From positions 1 through 64,000 of the forward strand of contig CACCZR010000007.1 in the NCBI GenBank assembly GCA_902550555.1: 64,000 nucleotides of DNA, in the 5' to 3' direction. This document shows, in pieces, positions 9,495 to 18,689 of this stretch. Within the stretch, counting starts at the first letter, position 1. Every line of letters starts with the position of its first letter. A program made the position numbers and the translations under genes. The notes beneath the pieces are model-generated. The model had not been told where the DNA came from and ran no database searches. It saw only the letters and a program-made list of their open reading frames with translations. Source of the DNA: an uncultured SAR116 cluster alpha proteobacterium. Its GTDB lineage: Bacteria; Pseudomonadota; Alphaproteobacteria; Puniceispirillales; Marisalimonadaceae.

Positions 9495-11060
9495 TTGAAC
9501 TATATAAATAAAATTCAATTGCCAGAAAATATTTCATCAATAAATGATGTAAATGAATATTATGATCAAAACATAAATGATTTAATAATCTATCTTTTTA
9601 AAAAAACAAAATTCAATAAACATGATATTTTAAATTATTATAAAGCTTACTTTAAAAATATTATTCATAAAAAAATACAAGATGATTACATAGACTTAAT
9701 TGAAAAGTTTTCTAATTCTATACTACCTATAATTTTAAAGTCTAAATATCCTAGACAAGGCACTTATCAGCTTCTGAGATTTATAGATGCTATACAACCC
9801 AATTTTGAATTTATTGAGATGGCGATTTTAAATTCTTTTTCTCACAAAAAAATAACAGATATTCTTACCTTCTCAGGACATGCTACAAATCTTTTGTCTA
9901 AAGATATTAGGTTGCTAGAAATATTAGATCCTTATTACGAAATAAAATTAAATAAGAATATTAATATATATCAAAAAGAATTTAATAAAATAAGTATTAA
10001 TGAAGATGAAGAAACAATCTTAAATAAATTAAGAAAGACTCATAGACAACTTAAATTTCAAATCATTGTATCAATTATAACTGATGAATTAAAAGTAGAA
10101 GATGCTGCATATGAATTTTATCTATTAGCTCATTGTACTCTACAAAAAGTTCAAAAAATTGCTGTTCATTTAATATCTAAAGAAAAAAAATTTGATCCAA
10201 CTGCTTTAGATGATTTTGGAATCTTGTCATACGGAAGATTTGCTCAACATTTGATGACATCAAACTCTGATTTAGATCTAGTGTTTATTTTTCCAGATAG
10301 AAACCAGAGTTTTCAGAATCAGAAAACTTATCATTTTATTTTGTCACTTATTGCACAAAAAATGATTTCAATATTAAGTTCAAAAACATCTCAGAATCTA
10401 ATTTATGAGATAGATACTAAACTTGGACCTAAGGTAAGTATTAGTTCAAACGCTTGTACATTATCTGAATTTAAATCATTTCATGAAAACGAGACTTTTT
10501 CATGGGAAAAAATGGCATTAATGAAAAGTAAATTAGTTTTTAAAGATAGTAATTTTCAGAATGAATTAGAAAAAGTTATTCAAAAATTTAAATTACAAAC
10601 AATTAATAGTAAAAATTTAATTCAAGAAATTAATGAAATGAGAAAAATAGTCATAAAACCTGAAACAAAAAAGAAGAATGAAAAACAAAGTAATTTGAAT
10701 ATTTCTGAAAATGTAGAAAACAAAATTCATTGGTACGAAACTAAATATTCTTTAGGCGGGCAAAGAGATATTGAATTCTTAGAATTTTTTTTCAACAATT
10801 CAAAATGTTATGAAATAATAGAAAATTTAGAGGAGAAAAAATACTTCATTAAAAAAGCAAAAATGTTTTATTTTATTATTGATCAATATGTAAATCTTAC
10901 ATATTCAAATCAAAAACCTAGCAGATTAACAAATCAAATTTTAGAAAAGCTTCAGAGAAATCTAAATATTAAAGATTTAGGTTCCCTAAAAATGAGTCTT
11001 AAAAAGACTAAAAATGAAATTAATAAATATTTATCACTCATCCTTGAGCACAGTTTATAA
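9495..11060 (+). CDS. Half-length GlnE-like glutamine synthetase adenylyltransferase
   Basis: A 521-residue protein matching only the C-terminal, adenylylating half of GlnE, which is normally about 950 residues with two nucleotidyltransferase domains. The N-terminal helices read like the region before that domain (FIEMAILNSF, LLEILDP, then LRKTHRQLKFQI). The catalytic core is SYGRFAQHL followed by SDLDLVFIFPD (Asp259, Asp261), with a third Asp in EIDTKLGP (Asp307), SWEKMALMKSKLVF, and GGQRDIEFLEFF in place of the usual GGxxDIEF. The three metal-binding Asp residues therefore look intact although the classic GKLGG loop is altered. The start is a TTG with no good Shine-Dalgarno; no in-frame ATG lies between it and an upstream stop at 9477. 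It lies 146 bases before amtB, supporting a nitrogen-control role. The deadenylylating half is absent here. Confidence 0.75.
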   Translation: MNYINKIQLPENISSINDVNEYYDQNINDLIIYLFKKTKFNKHDILNYYKAYFKNIIHKKIQDDYIDLIEKFSNSILPIILKSKYPRQGTYQLLRFIDAIQPNFEFIEMAILNSFSHKKITDILTFSGHATNLLSKDIRLLEILDPYYEIKLNKNINIYQKEFNKISINEDEETILNKLRKTHRQLKFQIIVSIITDELKVEDAAYEFYLLAHCTLQKVQKIAVHLISKEKKFDPTALDDFGILSYGRFAQHLMTSNSDLDLVFIFPDRNQSFQNQKTYHFILSLIAQKMISILSSKTSQNLIYEIDTKLGPKVSISSNACTLSEFKSFHENETFSWEKMALMKSKLVFKDSNFQNELEKVIQKFKLQTINSKNLIQEINEMRKIVIKPETKKKNEKQSNLNISENVENKIHWYETKYSLGGQRDIEFLEFFFNNSKCYEIIENLEEKKYFIKKAKMFYFIIDQYVNLTYSNQKPSRLTNQILEKLQRNLNIKDLGSLKMSLKKTKNEINKYLSLILEHSL

Positions 11061-11062
11061 AT

Positions 11063-11077
11063 GACTAATTATTAGTC
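11063..11077. repeat. 15-base perfect palindrome between glnE-like gene and amtB
   Basis: GACTAAT-T-ATTAGTC, two bases after the glnE-like stop codon and 129 bases before the amtB start. It could form a short seven-pair hairpin at the end of the upstream transcript, but no T-run follows. It could equally be a dimeric operator site for amtB. The rest of the gap is A/T-rich; I see no clear sigma-54 or NtrC-type site. Confidence 0.4.
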
Positions 11078-11206
11078 GTTTACATAATTTGATATCATTT
11101 TGTGCATATAATTTAGTCATAAATGAATTTCCAGCTTTATTTATAAATCATATATTTCAATTAAATATCGTCACCTTTATGAAAGATTCAAACGTAAGGA
11201 GTTTTT

Positions 11207-12487
11207 ATGAAAAGATTTTTAAAATTAGGCTTGTTATCAAGCTGCTTGTTTGCGTCTTCTATAGCAAACGCAGCAGTTGATTCTGAAGTCGCTTATATTT
11301 TCAACTCATTTTCCTTTTTGGTTCATGGGTTCTTAGTGATGCTTATGGCAGCTGGTTTCTGTATGTTGGAAACAGGTTTGGTTAGAGCTAAAAATGCAGT
11401 TGTCCAATGTGCTAAGAATATTGGATTATATTCTATTGCTGGAATAATGTTTGCAGTTGTTGGATATAATCTTATGTATATGGATGTTTCAGGTTGGATT
11501 GGCTCATTTGCAATATGGGGCCCTTCTGATAAACTTGACCCGCTTGAGGGTGATTATTCATCAGGATCTGATTGGTGGTTTCAAATGGTTTTTTGTGCTA
11601 CAACTGCCTCAATTGTAAGTGGTGCAGTAGCTGAAAGAGTTAAATTATCAAGTTTTCTTATTTTTGTAATATTCTTAACAGCCTTTATATACCCAATTCA
11701 AGGCTCATGGTCTTGGGGTGGTGGATACCTAAGTGAAGCGGGTTTTCTTGATTTTGCTGGATCCTCAATTGTGCATGGTGTTGGTGGCTGGGCTGCTTTA
11801 ACCGGTGCAATAATATTAGGTGCTAGAAAAGGTAAATATGCATCAGACGGTAGTGTTAATCCAATGCCAGGTTCTAACTTACCATTAGCAACTTTAGGTA
11901 CTTTTATCTTATGGTTTGGATGGTTTGGTTTTAATGGTGGATCACAATTAGCAATGGGATCTGCTGCTGATGTCGCCGCTATATCAAACATATATATAAA
12001 TACTAATCTTGCAGCAGCGGCTGGAGTAGTTGTAGCAATTGTATTTACAATGGCTTTTTATAAAAAAACTGATCTTACAATGGCCTTAAATGGTGCATTG
12101 GGTGGATTGGTAGCAATAACTGCAGAACCTCTTGCTCCAACTCCAATGTTAGCAATATTTATTGGTGCTGTTGGTGGATTGATTGTAGTGCTTGCTATAC
12201 CAATGTTAGATAAATTCAAAATTGATGACGTAGTAGGAGCTGTACCAGTTCACTTATTTGCTGGTATTTGGGGAACAATAGCAGTTGTTTTTTCAAACTC
12301 TGATGCAAATATTGGGTCTCAGTTATACGGAATATTAGCAATTGGTGCTTTTACAGTAATTGCATCTTCAATCGTATGGTACGCCATAAAGTTAATTATT
12401 GGTATTAGAGTATCTGAAGAGCAAGAACTAGAAGGTGTCGATGTAAGTGAGGTAGGCATGGAAGCTTATCCTGACTTTAGAAAATAA
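11207..12487 (+). CDS. amtB: Ammonium transporter, Amt/MEP family
   Basis: A 426-residue integral membrane protein with a hydrophobic N-terminal signal sequence ending near IANAA, followed by about eleven membrane segments. Family blocks include MAAGFCMLETGLVRAKN, WGGGYLS, DFAGSSIVHGVGGWAAL with the first pore histidine, FGWFGFNGGS, and VHLFAGIWGT with the second pore histidine. It conducts ammonium/ammonia across the inner membrane. The ATG is preceded by AAGGAG. It lies between the GlnE-like gene and convergent glutamate dehydrogenase, forming a small nitrogen-assimilation block. No glnB/glnK gene, the usual amtB partner, is next to it. A strong terminator follows. Confidence 0.96.
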   Translation: MKRFLKLGLLSSCLFASSIANAAVDSEVAYIFNSFSFLVHGFLVMLMAAGFCMLETGLVRAKNAVVQCAKNIGLYSIAGIMFAVVGYNLMYMDVSGWIGSFAIWGPSDKLDPLEGDYSSGSDWWFQMVFCATTASIVSGAVAERVKLSSFLIFVIFLTAFIYPIQGSWSWGGGYLSEAGFLDFAGSSIVHGVGGWAALTGAIILGARKGKYASDGSVNPMPGSNLPLATLGTFILWFGWFGFNGGSQLAMGSAADVAAISNIYINTNLAAAAGVVVAIVFTMAFYKKTDLTMALNGALGGLVAITAEPLAPTPMLAIFIGAVGGLIVVLAIPMLDKFKIDDVVGAVPVHLFAGIWGTIAVVFSNSDANIGSQLYGILAIGAFTVIASSIVWYAIKLIIGIRVSEEQELEGVDVSEVGMEAYPDFRK

Positions 12488-12502
12488 TCTTATTACCTCC
12501 CC

Positions 12503-12536
12503 AAAAAAAGGCAGTCTATATAGACTGCCTTTTTTA
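12503..12536. terminator. Bidirectional rho-independent terminator
   Basis: A GGCAGTCTA / TAGACTGCC stem (12510-12518 with 12521-12529) is flanked by an A-run on the left and a T-run on the right. It can therefore terminate amtB rightwards and gdh leftwards; it lies between their facing stop codons. Confidence 0.92.
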
Positions 12537-12548
12537 TTTTTGTTTGCT

Positions 12549-13970
12549 CTATAACCCTAATGAATGATAGCTATCCATTACTCTTTTAACGGAAACCATC
12601 ATAGCAGATGTCCTTAAATCATTTGCATTAGGATTATTATTCCAAACATTACTTATTACATCATAAGTATTCCTCATAGTGTCTTCTAACCCAGATCTAA
12701 CTAAATCAATTTCTGCTGAACCCTGCATTACTAATTCTTTGTATTCATCTGGGAATTTAGAACCTGTCATCTTTTCTAGTGCTTTTATCATTAATGAAGT
12801 TTGGTTTTCCTGAGCTCTTCTTTGAAGTCTTCCTAAACGAATTCTACTTAAGTTTTTAATCCATTCGAAATAACTAACTGTAACTCCTCCTGCATTAGCA
12901 TAAAGATCTGGGATTATAACAACTCCTTTTTTACTCAACATTTCATCAGCTTCACTAGACACAGGACCATTTGCAGCCTCAATTATTAATGGCGTTTTAA
13001 TTTTTTCGGCATTTCCTTTATTAATTACTAATTCCATTGCAGCAGGAATTAAAATATCAGCATCCTCTTCTAATATTTCAGAACCTTTATCAACAAATCC
13101 TTCAAAACCTTTGACCCCACCATTTTTGAAAATATGCTCTCTTAACTCTTTTATGTTTACTCCTCTTGGATTTACAACTGAACCATCTCTTTCGATAACA
13201 TGAGTGATTAGGCATCCATCTTCATTGGATAAAAATAAAGCTGCGTGGTAGCCAACATTTCCTAAACCTTGAACTATTACTCTTTTACCCTTTAAACCTG
13301 GTGTAAGACCTGTTTTTTTTACATCATTTGGATGATCAAAAAATGCTCTTAAAGCGTACTGAACTCCTCTTCCAGTCGCTTCTGTCCTTCCACCAATTCC
13401 ACCCTTATTTACTGGTTTTCCAGTTACACATGCCCAAGCATTCAAATCTGTAGGATTTAATTTTCTATACTCATCTGCCATCCAAGCCATTTCTCTTTCA
13501 CCTGTACCTACATCAGGTGCTGGAACATTTTGAGAAGGGTGAATTAAATCTCTTTTGGCTAATTCTTGAGTAAATCGTCTTGTTATTCTTTCTAGCTCTT
13601 CTTCTGTCCAATCTCTAATATTTATTTCAAGACCACCTTTAGATCCTCCAAATGGAACTTCAACTAATGAACATTTGTAGGTCATAAGCGCTGCTAAAGC
13701 TTCTACTTCATCTTGGTTTACTTCTACATCATATCTTATACCACCCTTAACAGGTTCAAAATGATCAGAATGAACAGATCTGTAGCCAGTGAAAGTATAT
13801 ATAGTTCCACGTAATCTTACACCAAATCTTACCACATAAGTAGAATTTGCCGTCATTATTTGGCCTGCTAATTCATCTGTATAACCTTCTTTTCCTTCAG
13901 TTTTTTGTAAGCATTCAACTGCTTTTTTGTAATTCACCTCAATTGATTCTAAAAACTCATGACCTGCCAT
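12549..13970 (-). CDS. gdhA: Glu/Leu/Phe/Val-family dehydrogenase, probable glutamate dehydrogenase
   Basis: A 473-residue amino acid dehydrogenase. The active-site segment PFGGSKGGLEI carries the catalytic Lys, PAPDVGTGEREMAWM includes the catalytic Asp, and the nucleotide-binding motif GLGNVGYHAA lies in the second domain. The N-terminal FRVRLRG-type segment (FGVRLRGTIYTFTGYR) and the HSDHFEPVKGGIRY region are typical of GDH-like members. It would interconvert 2-oxoglutarate plus ammonium and glutamate. A GGGGAGGT Shine-Dalgarno precedes the ATG. Neighbouring amtB suggests use in ammonium assimilation; a catabolic direction is also possible. Leucine dehydrogenase activity cannot be excluded from sequence alone. 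Confidence 0.88.
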   Translation of the reverse strand: MAGHEFLESIEVNYKKAVECLQKTEGKEGYTDELAGQIMTANSTYVVRFGVRLRGTIYTFTGYRSVHSDHFEPVKGGIRYDVEVNQDEVEALAALMTYKCSLVEVPFGGSKGGLEINIRDWTEEELERITRRFTQELAKRDLIHPSQNVPAPDVGTGEREMAWMADEYRKLNPTDLNAWACVTGKPVNKGGIGGRTEATGRGVQYALRAFFDHPNDVKKTGLTPGLKGKRVIVQGLGNVGYHAALFLSNEDGCLITHVIERDGSVVNPRGVNIKELREHIFKNGGVKGFEGFVDKGSEILEEDADILIPAAMELVINKGNAEKIKTPLIIEAANGPVSSEADEMLSKKGVVIIPDLYANAGGVTVSYFEWIKNLSRIRLGRLQRRAQENQTSLMIKALEKMTGSKFPDEYKELVMQGSAEIDLVRSGLEDTMRNTYDVISNVWNNNPNANDLRTSAMMVSVKRVMDSYHSLGL

Positions 13971-13997
13971 TTAATACCTCCCCAAAAATGATTTATT

Positions 13998-14027
13998 AAT
14001 ATAATTGCATTTATTTAAATCTGTAAA
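13998..14027 (-). promoter_or_regulatory. Candidate sigma-70-type promoter for gdhA
   Basis: On the minus strand TTTACA (-35, 14027-14022) is followed after 18 bases by TATATT (-10, 14003-13998), placing transcription start about 20 bases before the gdhA ATG. This is a by-eye match in a very A/T-rich region and so is only suggestive. Confidence 0.4.
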
Positions 14028-14074
14028 TTGATTTTTAATAAAATTAAGTCTTTAATATTTAAAAAGGAAAATAT

Positions 14075-14521
14075 ATGTTTCAAAATTTAAAAAATATCTT
14101 TGATAAAGTTAAACAAGAAAATAATTCAGAAGTGGAGATTATTGAAGAAGAAATTTATGCTGTTTTATCTCTTTTAATTGAAGCATGCAAGGTTGATGGA
14201 ATAGTTTCAGACGATGAAATAGAAAAAATTACAGGCTTACTAATTAATAAATTTCATCTTGAACCTAGCAAAGCAAAAAATGCAATTAATTTTGTTTTAG
14301 AGAAAGCAAATGAAAAAGTTGAAATCTTTTCAGATATAAAAGTCATTCTTGATACAATGGATCATGAGGAGAGAATAAAAGTCATTGAAATGCTATGGGG
14401 CGTAGTATTAGCTGATGGAAATATAGATGATTATGAATCAAACCTCATGAGAAAAATATCAAGCTTACTTCATGTATCAAGCTTTGAAACAGCTGAAGCT
14501 AAAAACCGCGCTATGAATTAA
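14075..14521 (+). CDS. TerB-like (tellurite resistance TerB family) protein
   Basis: A 148-residue, all-helical acidic protein with two TerB signature turns: [17 protein letters not shown] near residue 50 and [19 protein letters not shown] near residue 115, the latter with the acidic metal-binding pattern. The C-terminal end AEAKNRAM is typical of the short alphaproteobacterial TerB family. Despite the name, most stand-alone members have no shown tellurite role; they are thought to act in metal-linked stress or membrane-associated functions. It is preceded by AAGGAAA and ends four bases before ivd, so it is probably the first gene of the leucine-degradation transcript. Its role there is unknown. 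Confidence 0.75.
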   Translation: MFQNLKNIFDKVKQENNSEVEIIEEEIYAVLSLLIEACKVDGIVSDDEIEKITGLLINKFHLEPSKAKNAINFVLEKANEKVEIFSDIKVILDTMDHEERIKVIEMLWGVVLADGNIDDYESNLMRKISSLLHVSSFETAEAKNRAMN

Positions 14522-14525
14522 AATT

Positions 14526-15689
14526 ATGTATGACAAAACTCTTAACTTTGGATTTAACCAAGATCTAAATCAATTAAAAGATACTGTATATAAATTTGCT
14601 CAAAATGAAATTGCTCCATTAGCAAAAAATGTTGATGAAAATAATGAATTTCCAAATTTTTTGTGGGAAAAATTCGGGGAATTAGGATTGCTAGGCATCA
14701 CAGCTGATGAAGATTATGGAGGTACTGGATTAAACTATTTGTCACATTGCATTGTTATGGAGGAAATCAGTCGGGCTAGTGCTTCAATAGGATTATCTTA
14801 TGGAGCATTTTCAAATTTATGTGTGAATCAAATTAATAGAAATGGAAATCATGAGCAAAAAAATAAATATTTACCAGAATTATGTTCTGGAAAAAAAATA
14901 GGTGCTTTAGCAATGAGTGAGCCAAACTCTGGATCTGACGTTGTCTCTATGTCATTACATGCTGAAAAACAAGGTAATAAAACATATCTATTGAATGGCA
15001 CAAAAATGTGGATAACAAATGGCCCAGATGCTGATGTTCTAATAATATATGCTAAAACAGATCCTTCTGCCGGTTCAAAAGGAATAACAGCATTTATAGT
15101 TGAAAAGGATATGGTAGGATTTTCTGTAGGAAAAAAAATTGATAAACTTGGGATGCGTGGTTCAAACACATCTGAATTAATATTTGATAATTGCGAAGTA
15201 CCTGAAGACAATATTTTAGGAAATCCTGGAGATGGTGCATCAATATTAATGAGTGGTTTAGACTTTGAGAGAGTTGTATTGGCTGCAGGTCCCTTGGGAA
15301 TCATGGCATCTGCACTGGATACTGTTATCCCTTATACACAAGAAAGAAAACAATTTGGAAAATCAATTGGCCAATTTCAACTAATCCAAGGTAAGATTGC
15401 AGATATGTATACCACACTAAATGCTTGTAGATCATATGTTTATGCCGTCGCATCTGCTTGTGATAGAGGTGAAACAACAAGAAAAGATGCTGCAGGTTGT
15501 ATTTTGTATGCTGCGGAAAAAGCAACAAGTATTACTTTAGATGCTATTCAAATTTTAGGTGGTAATGGCTATACGAAAGATTATCCAGTTGAAAGATTAT
15601 TAAGAGATGCAAAATTATATGAAATTGGTGCGGGAACTTCTGAGATAAGAAGAATGTTAATTGGGAGAGAAATATCAGAAGGAAATTAA
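14526..15689 (+). CDS. ivd: Isovaleryl-CoA dehydrogenase
   Basis: A 387-residue acyl-CoA dehydrogenase. Family signatures include [11 protein letters not shown] and the C-terminal [20 protein letters not shown]. The catalytic base lies in GLDFERVV, the position used by isovaleryl-CoA dehydrogenases rather than the more C-terminal position of other ACADs. It oxidises isovaleryl-CoA to 3-methylcrotonyl-CoA in leucine degradation, passing electrons to electron-transfer flavoprotein. The next genes encode the carboxyltransferase and hydratase of the same pathway, which makes the specific name likely. Two bases separate its stop from the mccB start. Confidence 0.92.
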   Translation: MYDKTLNFGFNQDLNQLKDTVYKFAQNEIAPLAKNVDENNEFPNFLWEKFGELGLLGITADEDYGGTGLNYLSHCIVMEEISRASASIGLSYGAFSNLCVNQINRNGNHEQKNKYLPELCSGKKIGALAMSEPNSGSDVVSMSLHAEKQGNKTYLLNGTKMWITNGPDADVLIIYAKTDPSAGSKGITAFIVEKDMVGFSVGKKIDKLGMRGSNTSELIFDNCEVPEDNILGNPGDGASILMSGLDFERVVLAAGPLGIMASALDTVIPYTQERKQFGKSIGQFQLIQGKIADMYTTLNACRSYVYAVASACDRGETTRKDAAGCILYAAEKATSITLDAIQILGGNGYTKDYPVERLLRDAKLYEIGAGTSEIRRMLIGREISEGN

Positions 15690-15690
15690 T

Positions 15691-17292
15691 ATGAGCATCT
15701 TAAAATCTAATTTATCAGTAACTAGTGATATTTTTTTAAAAAATAAAAATGAAATGCTATCGAAGATTGATGAAATCAAAAAGGTAAAAGATTTTGCTTT
15801 TAAAGGTGGTGTTAAAAAGTTTAATAAAAAAACTTCTAAGGAAAAAAAATTGCTCCCTAGAATGCGAATTACTCAATTACTAGACAAAAACTCTACTTTT
15901 TTAGAAATAGGAGCATTAGCTGGACATGACCTTTACGACAACGAATGTCCTGGAGGTGGCATAATTACAGGCATTGGAAAAGTTCATGACTTGAATGTAA
16001 TGATAATTTGCAATGATTACACGGTAAAAGGTGGAACATATTACCCCATTACTGTGAAAAAACATTTAAGAGCTCAAGAAATTGCAATGCAAAATAACTT
16101 ACCTTGTATTTATCTGGTTGATTCAGGAGGAGCAAATCTTCCAAATCAAGACGAAGTGTTTCCTGATAGAGATCATTTTGGGAGAATTTTTTATAATCAA
16201 TCAAAAATGTCTTCTAAGAATATAATGCAAGTAGCAGTAGTTATGGGAAGTTGTACTGCTGGTGGAGCGTATGTCCCAGCAATGTCTGATGAAACTATTA
16301 TTGTAAAAAACCAGGGTACTATTTTTTTAGCAGGGCCGCCTCTAGTGAAAGCAGCAATTGGTGAAAACATCTCCGCTGAGGATTTAGGAGGTGGTAAAGT
16401 TCATACAGAAATTTCAGGTGTTGCTGACTATCTTGCAGATGATGATTATCATGCTTTAGAATTAACTCGCCAATGCATTAAAAATGCAAATATTACTCAA
16501 AAAAAATTTGATCATAAAACAAAGTTACCACTATATGACAATGAAGAATTAGTTGGAATTGTCCCAAGTGATTTGAAGAAGCCATTTGATATAAGTGAAA
16601 TTATAATGAGGATAATTGATGATTCTAATTTAGATGAATTTAAACCAAACTATGGAAAAACTCTTGTAACAGGCTTTGCAAAAATAAACCAAATCAGTTG
16701 CGGAATAATAGCTAATAATGGCGTTTTATTTTCTGAGAGTGCACAAAAAGGAACTCATTTTATTCAACTTTGTAGTAAGAGAAAAATACCCATTATATTT
16801 TTTCAAAATATTACCGGTTTTATGGTTGGTAAACAAGCCGAACATACTGGAATTGCTAAGAACGGCGCTAAATTAATTAATGCTGTTTCAAATTCAAAAT
16901 CTCCTAAAATAACTGTTATCGTAGGTGGTAGTTTTGGAGCTGGTAATTATGGTATGTGTGGAAGAGCGTTTCAGCCTAATTTTTTATGGATTTGGCCAAG
17001 TTCAAAAATATCAGTCATGGGTGGAGAACAAGCAGCAAATGTTTTACTTCAGCTTAAAAAAATAAATGTTAAAAAGAAAAACGAAGACTGGAATGAAAAG
17101 ATAGAAAAAGAGTTTTTTTCAAAATTGGTCAAACAATTTGATTATCAATCAAATCCACTTTATTCATCTTCAAGATTGTGGGATGATGGAATTATAGACC
17201 CAAGAGATACTAGAAATATACTTTCAGAGTGTCTAGAAATAAGTTTGAACTCAAAAATTAAAGAAACAAAATTTGGTCTTTTTAGAATGTAG
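15691..17292 (+). CDS. mccB: Methylcrotonyl-CoA carboxylase, carboxyltransferase (beta) subunit
   Basis: A 533-residue two-crotonase-fold carboxyltransferase. Typical stretches are LVDSGGANLPNQDEVFPD, FLAGPPLVKAAIGE, and the C-terminal half GFMVGKQAEHTGIAKNGAK and GGSFGAGNYGMCGRA, which match the MCC beta family rather than propionyl-CoA carboxylase. It transfers CO2 from biotin to 3-methylcrotonyl-CoA. The ATG at 15691, preceded by AGAAGGAAAT, is chosen over an earlier in-frame codon inside ivd. The biotin-carrying alpha subunit, usually encoded in the same operon, is not found in this window and must be elsewhere if the enzyme works. Confidence 0.93.
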   Translation: MSILKSNLSVTSDIFLKNKNEMLSKIDEIKKVKDFAFKGGVKKFNKKTSKEKKLLPRMRITQLLDKNSTFLEIGALAGHDLYDNECPGGGIITGIGKVHDLNVMIICNDYTVKGGTYYPITVKKHLRAQEIAMQNNLPCIYLVDSGGANLPNQDEVFPDRDHFGRIFYNQSKMSSKNIMQVAVVMGSCTAGGAYVPAMSDETIIVKNQGTIFLAGPPLVKAAIGENISAEDLGGGKVHTEISGVADYLADDDYHALELTRQCIKNANITQKKFDHKTKLPLYDNEELVGIVPSDLKKPFDISEIIMRIIDDSNLDEFKPNYGKTLVTGFAKINQISCGIIANNGVLFSESAQKGTHFIQLCSKRKIPIIFFQNITGFMVGKQAEHTGIAKNGAKLINAVSNSKSPKITVIVGGSFGAGNYGMCGRAFQPNFLWIWPSSKISVMGGEQAANVLLQLKKINVKKKNEDWNEKIEKEFFSKLVKQFDYQSNPLYSSSRLWDDGIIDPRDTRNILSECLEISLNSKIKETKFGLFRM

Positions 17293-17299
17293 AATTTTT

Positions 17300-18085
17300 A
17301 TGAATTTCAAGAAGATTATAGTTACAAAAATTAATAATATTGCTACTGAAATTAGGTTAAACGATCCAGATGTTCATAACGCACTTACGCTCGATATCAT
17401 AAACGAGTTAAGCCTTTGCATTGATGAGTTATCACAAGACAAATCATCTCTTATTTTAATTTCAGCAAACGGAAAGAGTTTTTGTGCTGGAGGTGATTTA
17501 TCATGGATGAAAAAACAACTATCTGCACCAAGAGAAAATAGAATTAAAGAAGCATCTAAACTTGCTGACTTACTTCTAAAACTTTACAATTGTCCTAAAA
17601 CTATTATTGGCAAAGTAGAAGGTAATGCCTTTGGTGGTGGTATTGGGATCATGTCAATTTGTGATTTTGTTTTTTCAGTTAAAGATATTAAGATGGCATT
17701 AACAGAAGCAAAACTTGGTCTTATACCAGCAACAATAAGTCCTTATGTGGTAAGAAAAATTGGTGAAAAAAACTCAATCCACTTATTTACATCTGCAAAA
17801 ATTTTTGCACCTGAAGATGGAGTTAAATTTGGGTTGATTGATTTTATATATGAAAAAAATGAAATTAACTCTAAAGTATCAGAGTTTTTAGACAGCTTTA
17901 AGAATTCAGCTCCGAATTCAATTTTAGAATCAAAAAAACTAGTGAGAGATTTATCTTATCCTATAGATCAAAATATTGTAGATCTTACAATTAACAAATT
18001 AGCAGATATATGGGACACTAAAGAAGCTAAAGAAGGTATAAACGCTTTTTTTAATAAGAAAAAACCTAATTGGATTAAGGAGTGA
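17300..18085 (+). CDS. liuC: Methylglutaconyl-CoA hydratase-type enoyl-CoA hydratase
   Basis: A 261-residue crotonase-fold protein with the oxyanion-hole segment GKSFCAGGDLSWMKK, the second oxyanion region GNAFGGGIGI, and EAKLGLIPATISPYV, a block seen in LiuC-type methylglutaconyl-CoA hydratases. It would hydrate 3-methylglutaconyl-CoA to HMG-CoA, the step after the MCC carboxylase. The ATG at 17300 lies seven bases after the mccB stop; an upstream in-frame start overlaps mccB and is less likely. The following gene starts within three bases of its stop. Confidence 0.85.
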   Translation: MNFKKIIVTKINNIATEIRLNDPDVHNALTLDIINELSLCIDELSQDKSSLILISANGKSFCAGGDLSWMKKQLSAPRENRIKEASKLADLLLKLYNCPKTIIGKVEGNAFGGGIGIMSICDFVFSVKDIKMALTEAKLGLIPATISPYVVRKIGEKNSIHLFTSAKIFAPEDGVKFGLIDFIYEKNEINSKVSEFLDSFKNSAPNSILESKKLVRDLSYPIDQNIVDLTINKLADIWDTKEAKEGINAFFNKKKPNWIKE

Positions 18086-18087
18086 TA

Positions 18088-18684
18088 ATGACTAAAATAC
18101 CAAGACAATTGGCAAAAAATAAAATCACAAGTTTAAATCTTAAAAATAAGAAAAAAACTAAAGATGATTTAAATGCTGAAAATTATTTAAAAATTGTTAA
18201 GGAAAAAATTGGATTTATCCCAAATGTTTTAGCTGCATTTTCTAATTTTCCAAAACAGTTTGAAGGTTTTACCAAATTATACAATTCTATTATGTTAGGA
18301 GATTCTGGTTTAACAAAGTTAGAAAGAGAAATGATAGCAGTTACTGTTTCATCTTTAAATCATTGCTATTACTGTATAGTTGCACATGGGTCAGCTGTAA
18401 GAGAATTATCTGGAGATCCTCAGTTAGGAGAAAGATTAATTTCGAACTTAGAAGCAACAAATTTAGCAAAAAAGCACCAAGTAATGCTCAGATATGTTAA
18501 AGAGCTTACAAAAAATCCTTCTGACGTAAATAAAAAATCAAGGGATGAATTGAGTAAAAATGGTTTTTCTGACAGAGATATTTGGGACATAAGTTTAATT
18601 ACTGGTTTTTTTAACATGACAAACAGACTAGCTATCGCTACTGAAATGGAGCCAAATGACATTTATCACTCATCTCATAGATAA
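18088..18684 (+). CDS. AhpD/carboxymuconolactone decarboxylase-family peroxidase-related protein
   Basis: A 198-residue helical protein with the AhpD-like core TKLEREMIAVTVSSLNHCYYCIVAHGSAV; the CxxC pair and downstream His match the redox centre of AhpD-like proteins, and the length fits the uncharacterised peroxidase-related subgroup. The ATG at 18088 has AAGGAG six bases upstream and replaces a GTG two codons earlier that overlaps liuC. It probably has a thiol-disulfide or peroxidase role. Its place inside a leucine/acyl-CoA operon is unusual; it might protect flavin dehydrogenases that leak peroxide, but that is speculation. Confidence 0.8.
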   Translation: MTKIPRQLAKNKITSLNLKNKKKTKDDLNAENYLKIVKEKIGFIPNVLAAFSNFPKQFEGFTKLYNSIMLGDSGLTKLEREMIAVTVSSLNHCYYCIVAHGSAVRELSGDPQLGERLISNLEATNLAKKHQVMLRYVKELTKNPSDVNKKSRDELSKNGFSDRDIWDISLITGFFNMTNRLAIATEMEPNDIYHSSHR

Positions 18685-18689
18685 TTTTC

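Noticed and set aside
11089-11280. 63-residue open frame overlapping the amtB start
   Set aside because: It runs out of frame into the amtB signal peptide, without a ribosome site; amtB with AAGGAG is clearly the gene.
14075-14521. A tellurite-resistance system based on the TerB-like gene
   Set aside because: No terC, terD, terZ or terA is nearby; a lone TerB-like protein is not evidence for a ter system.
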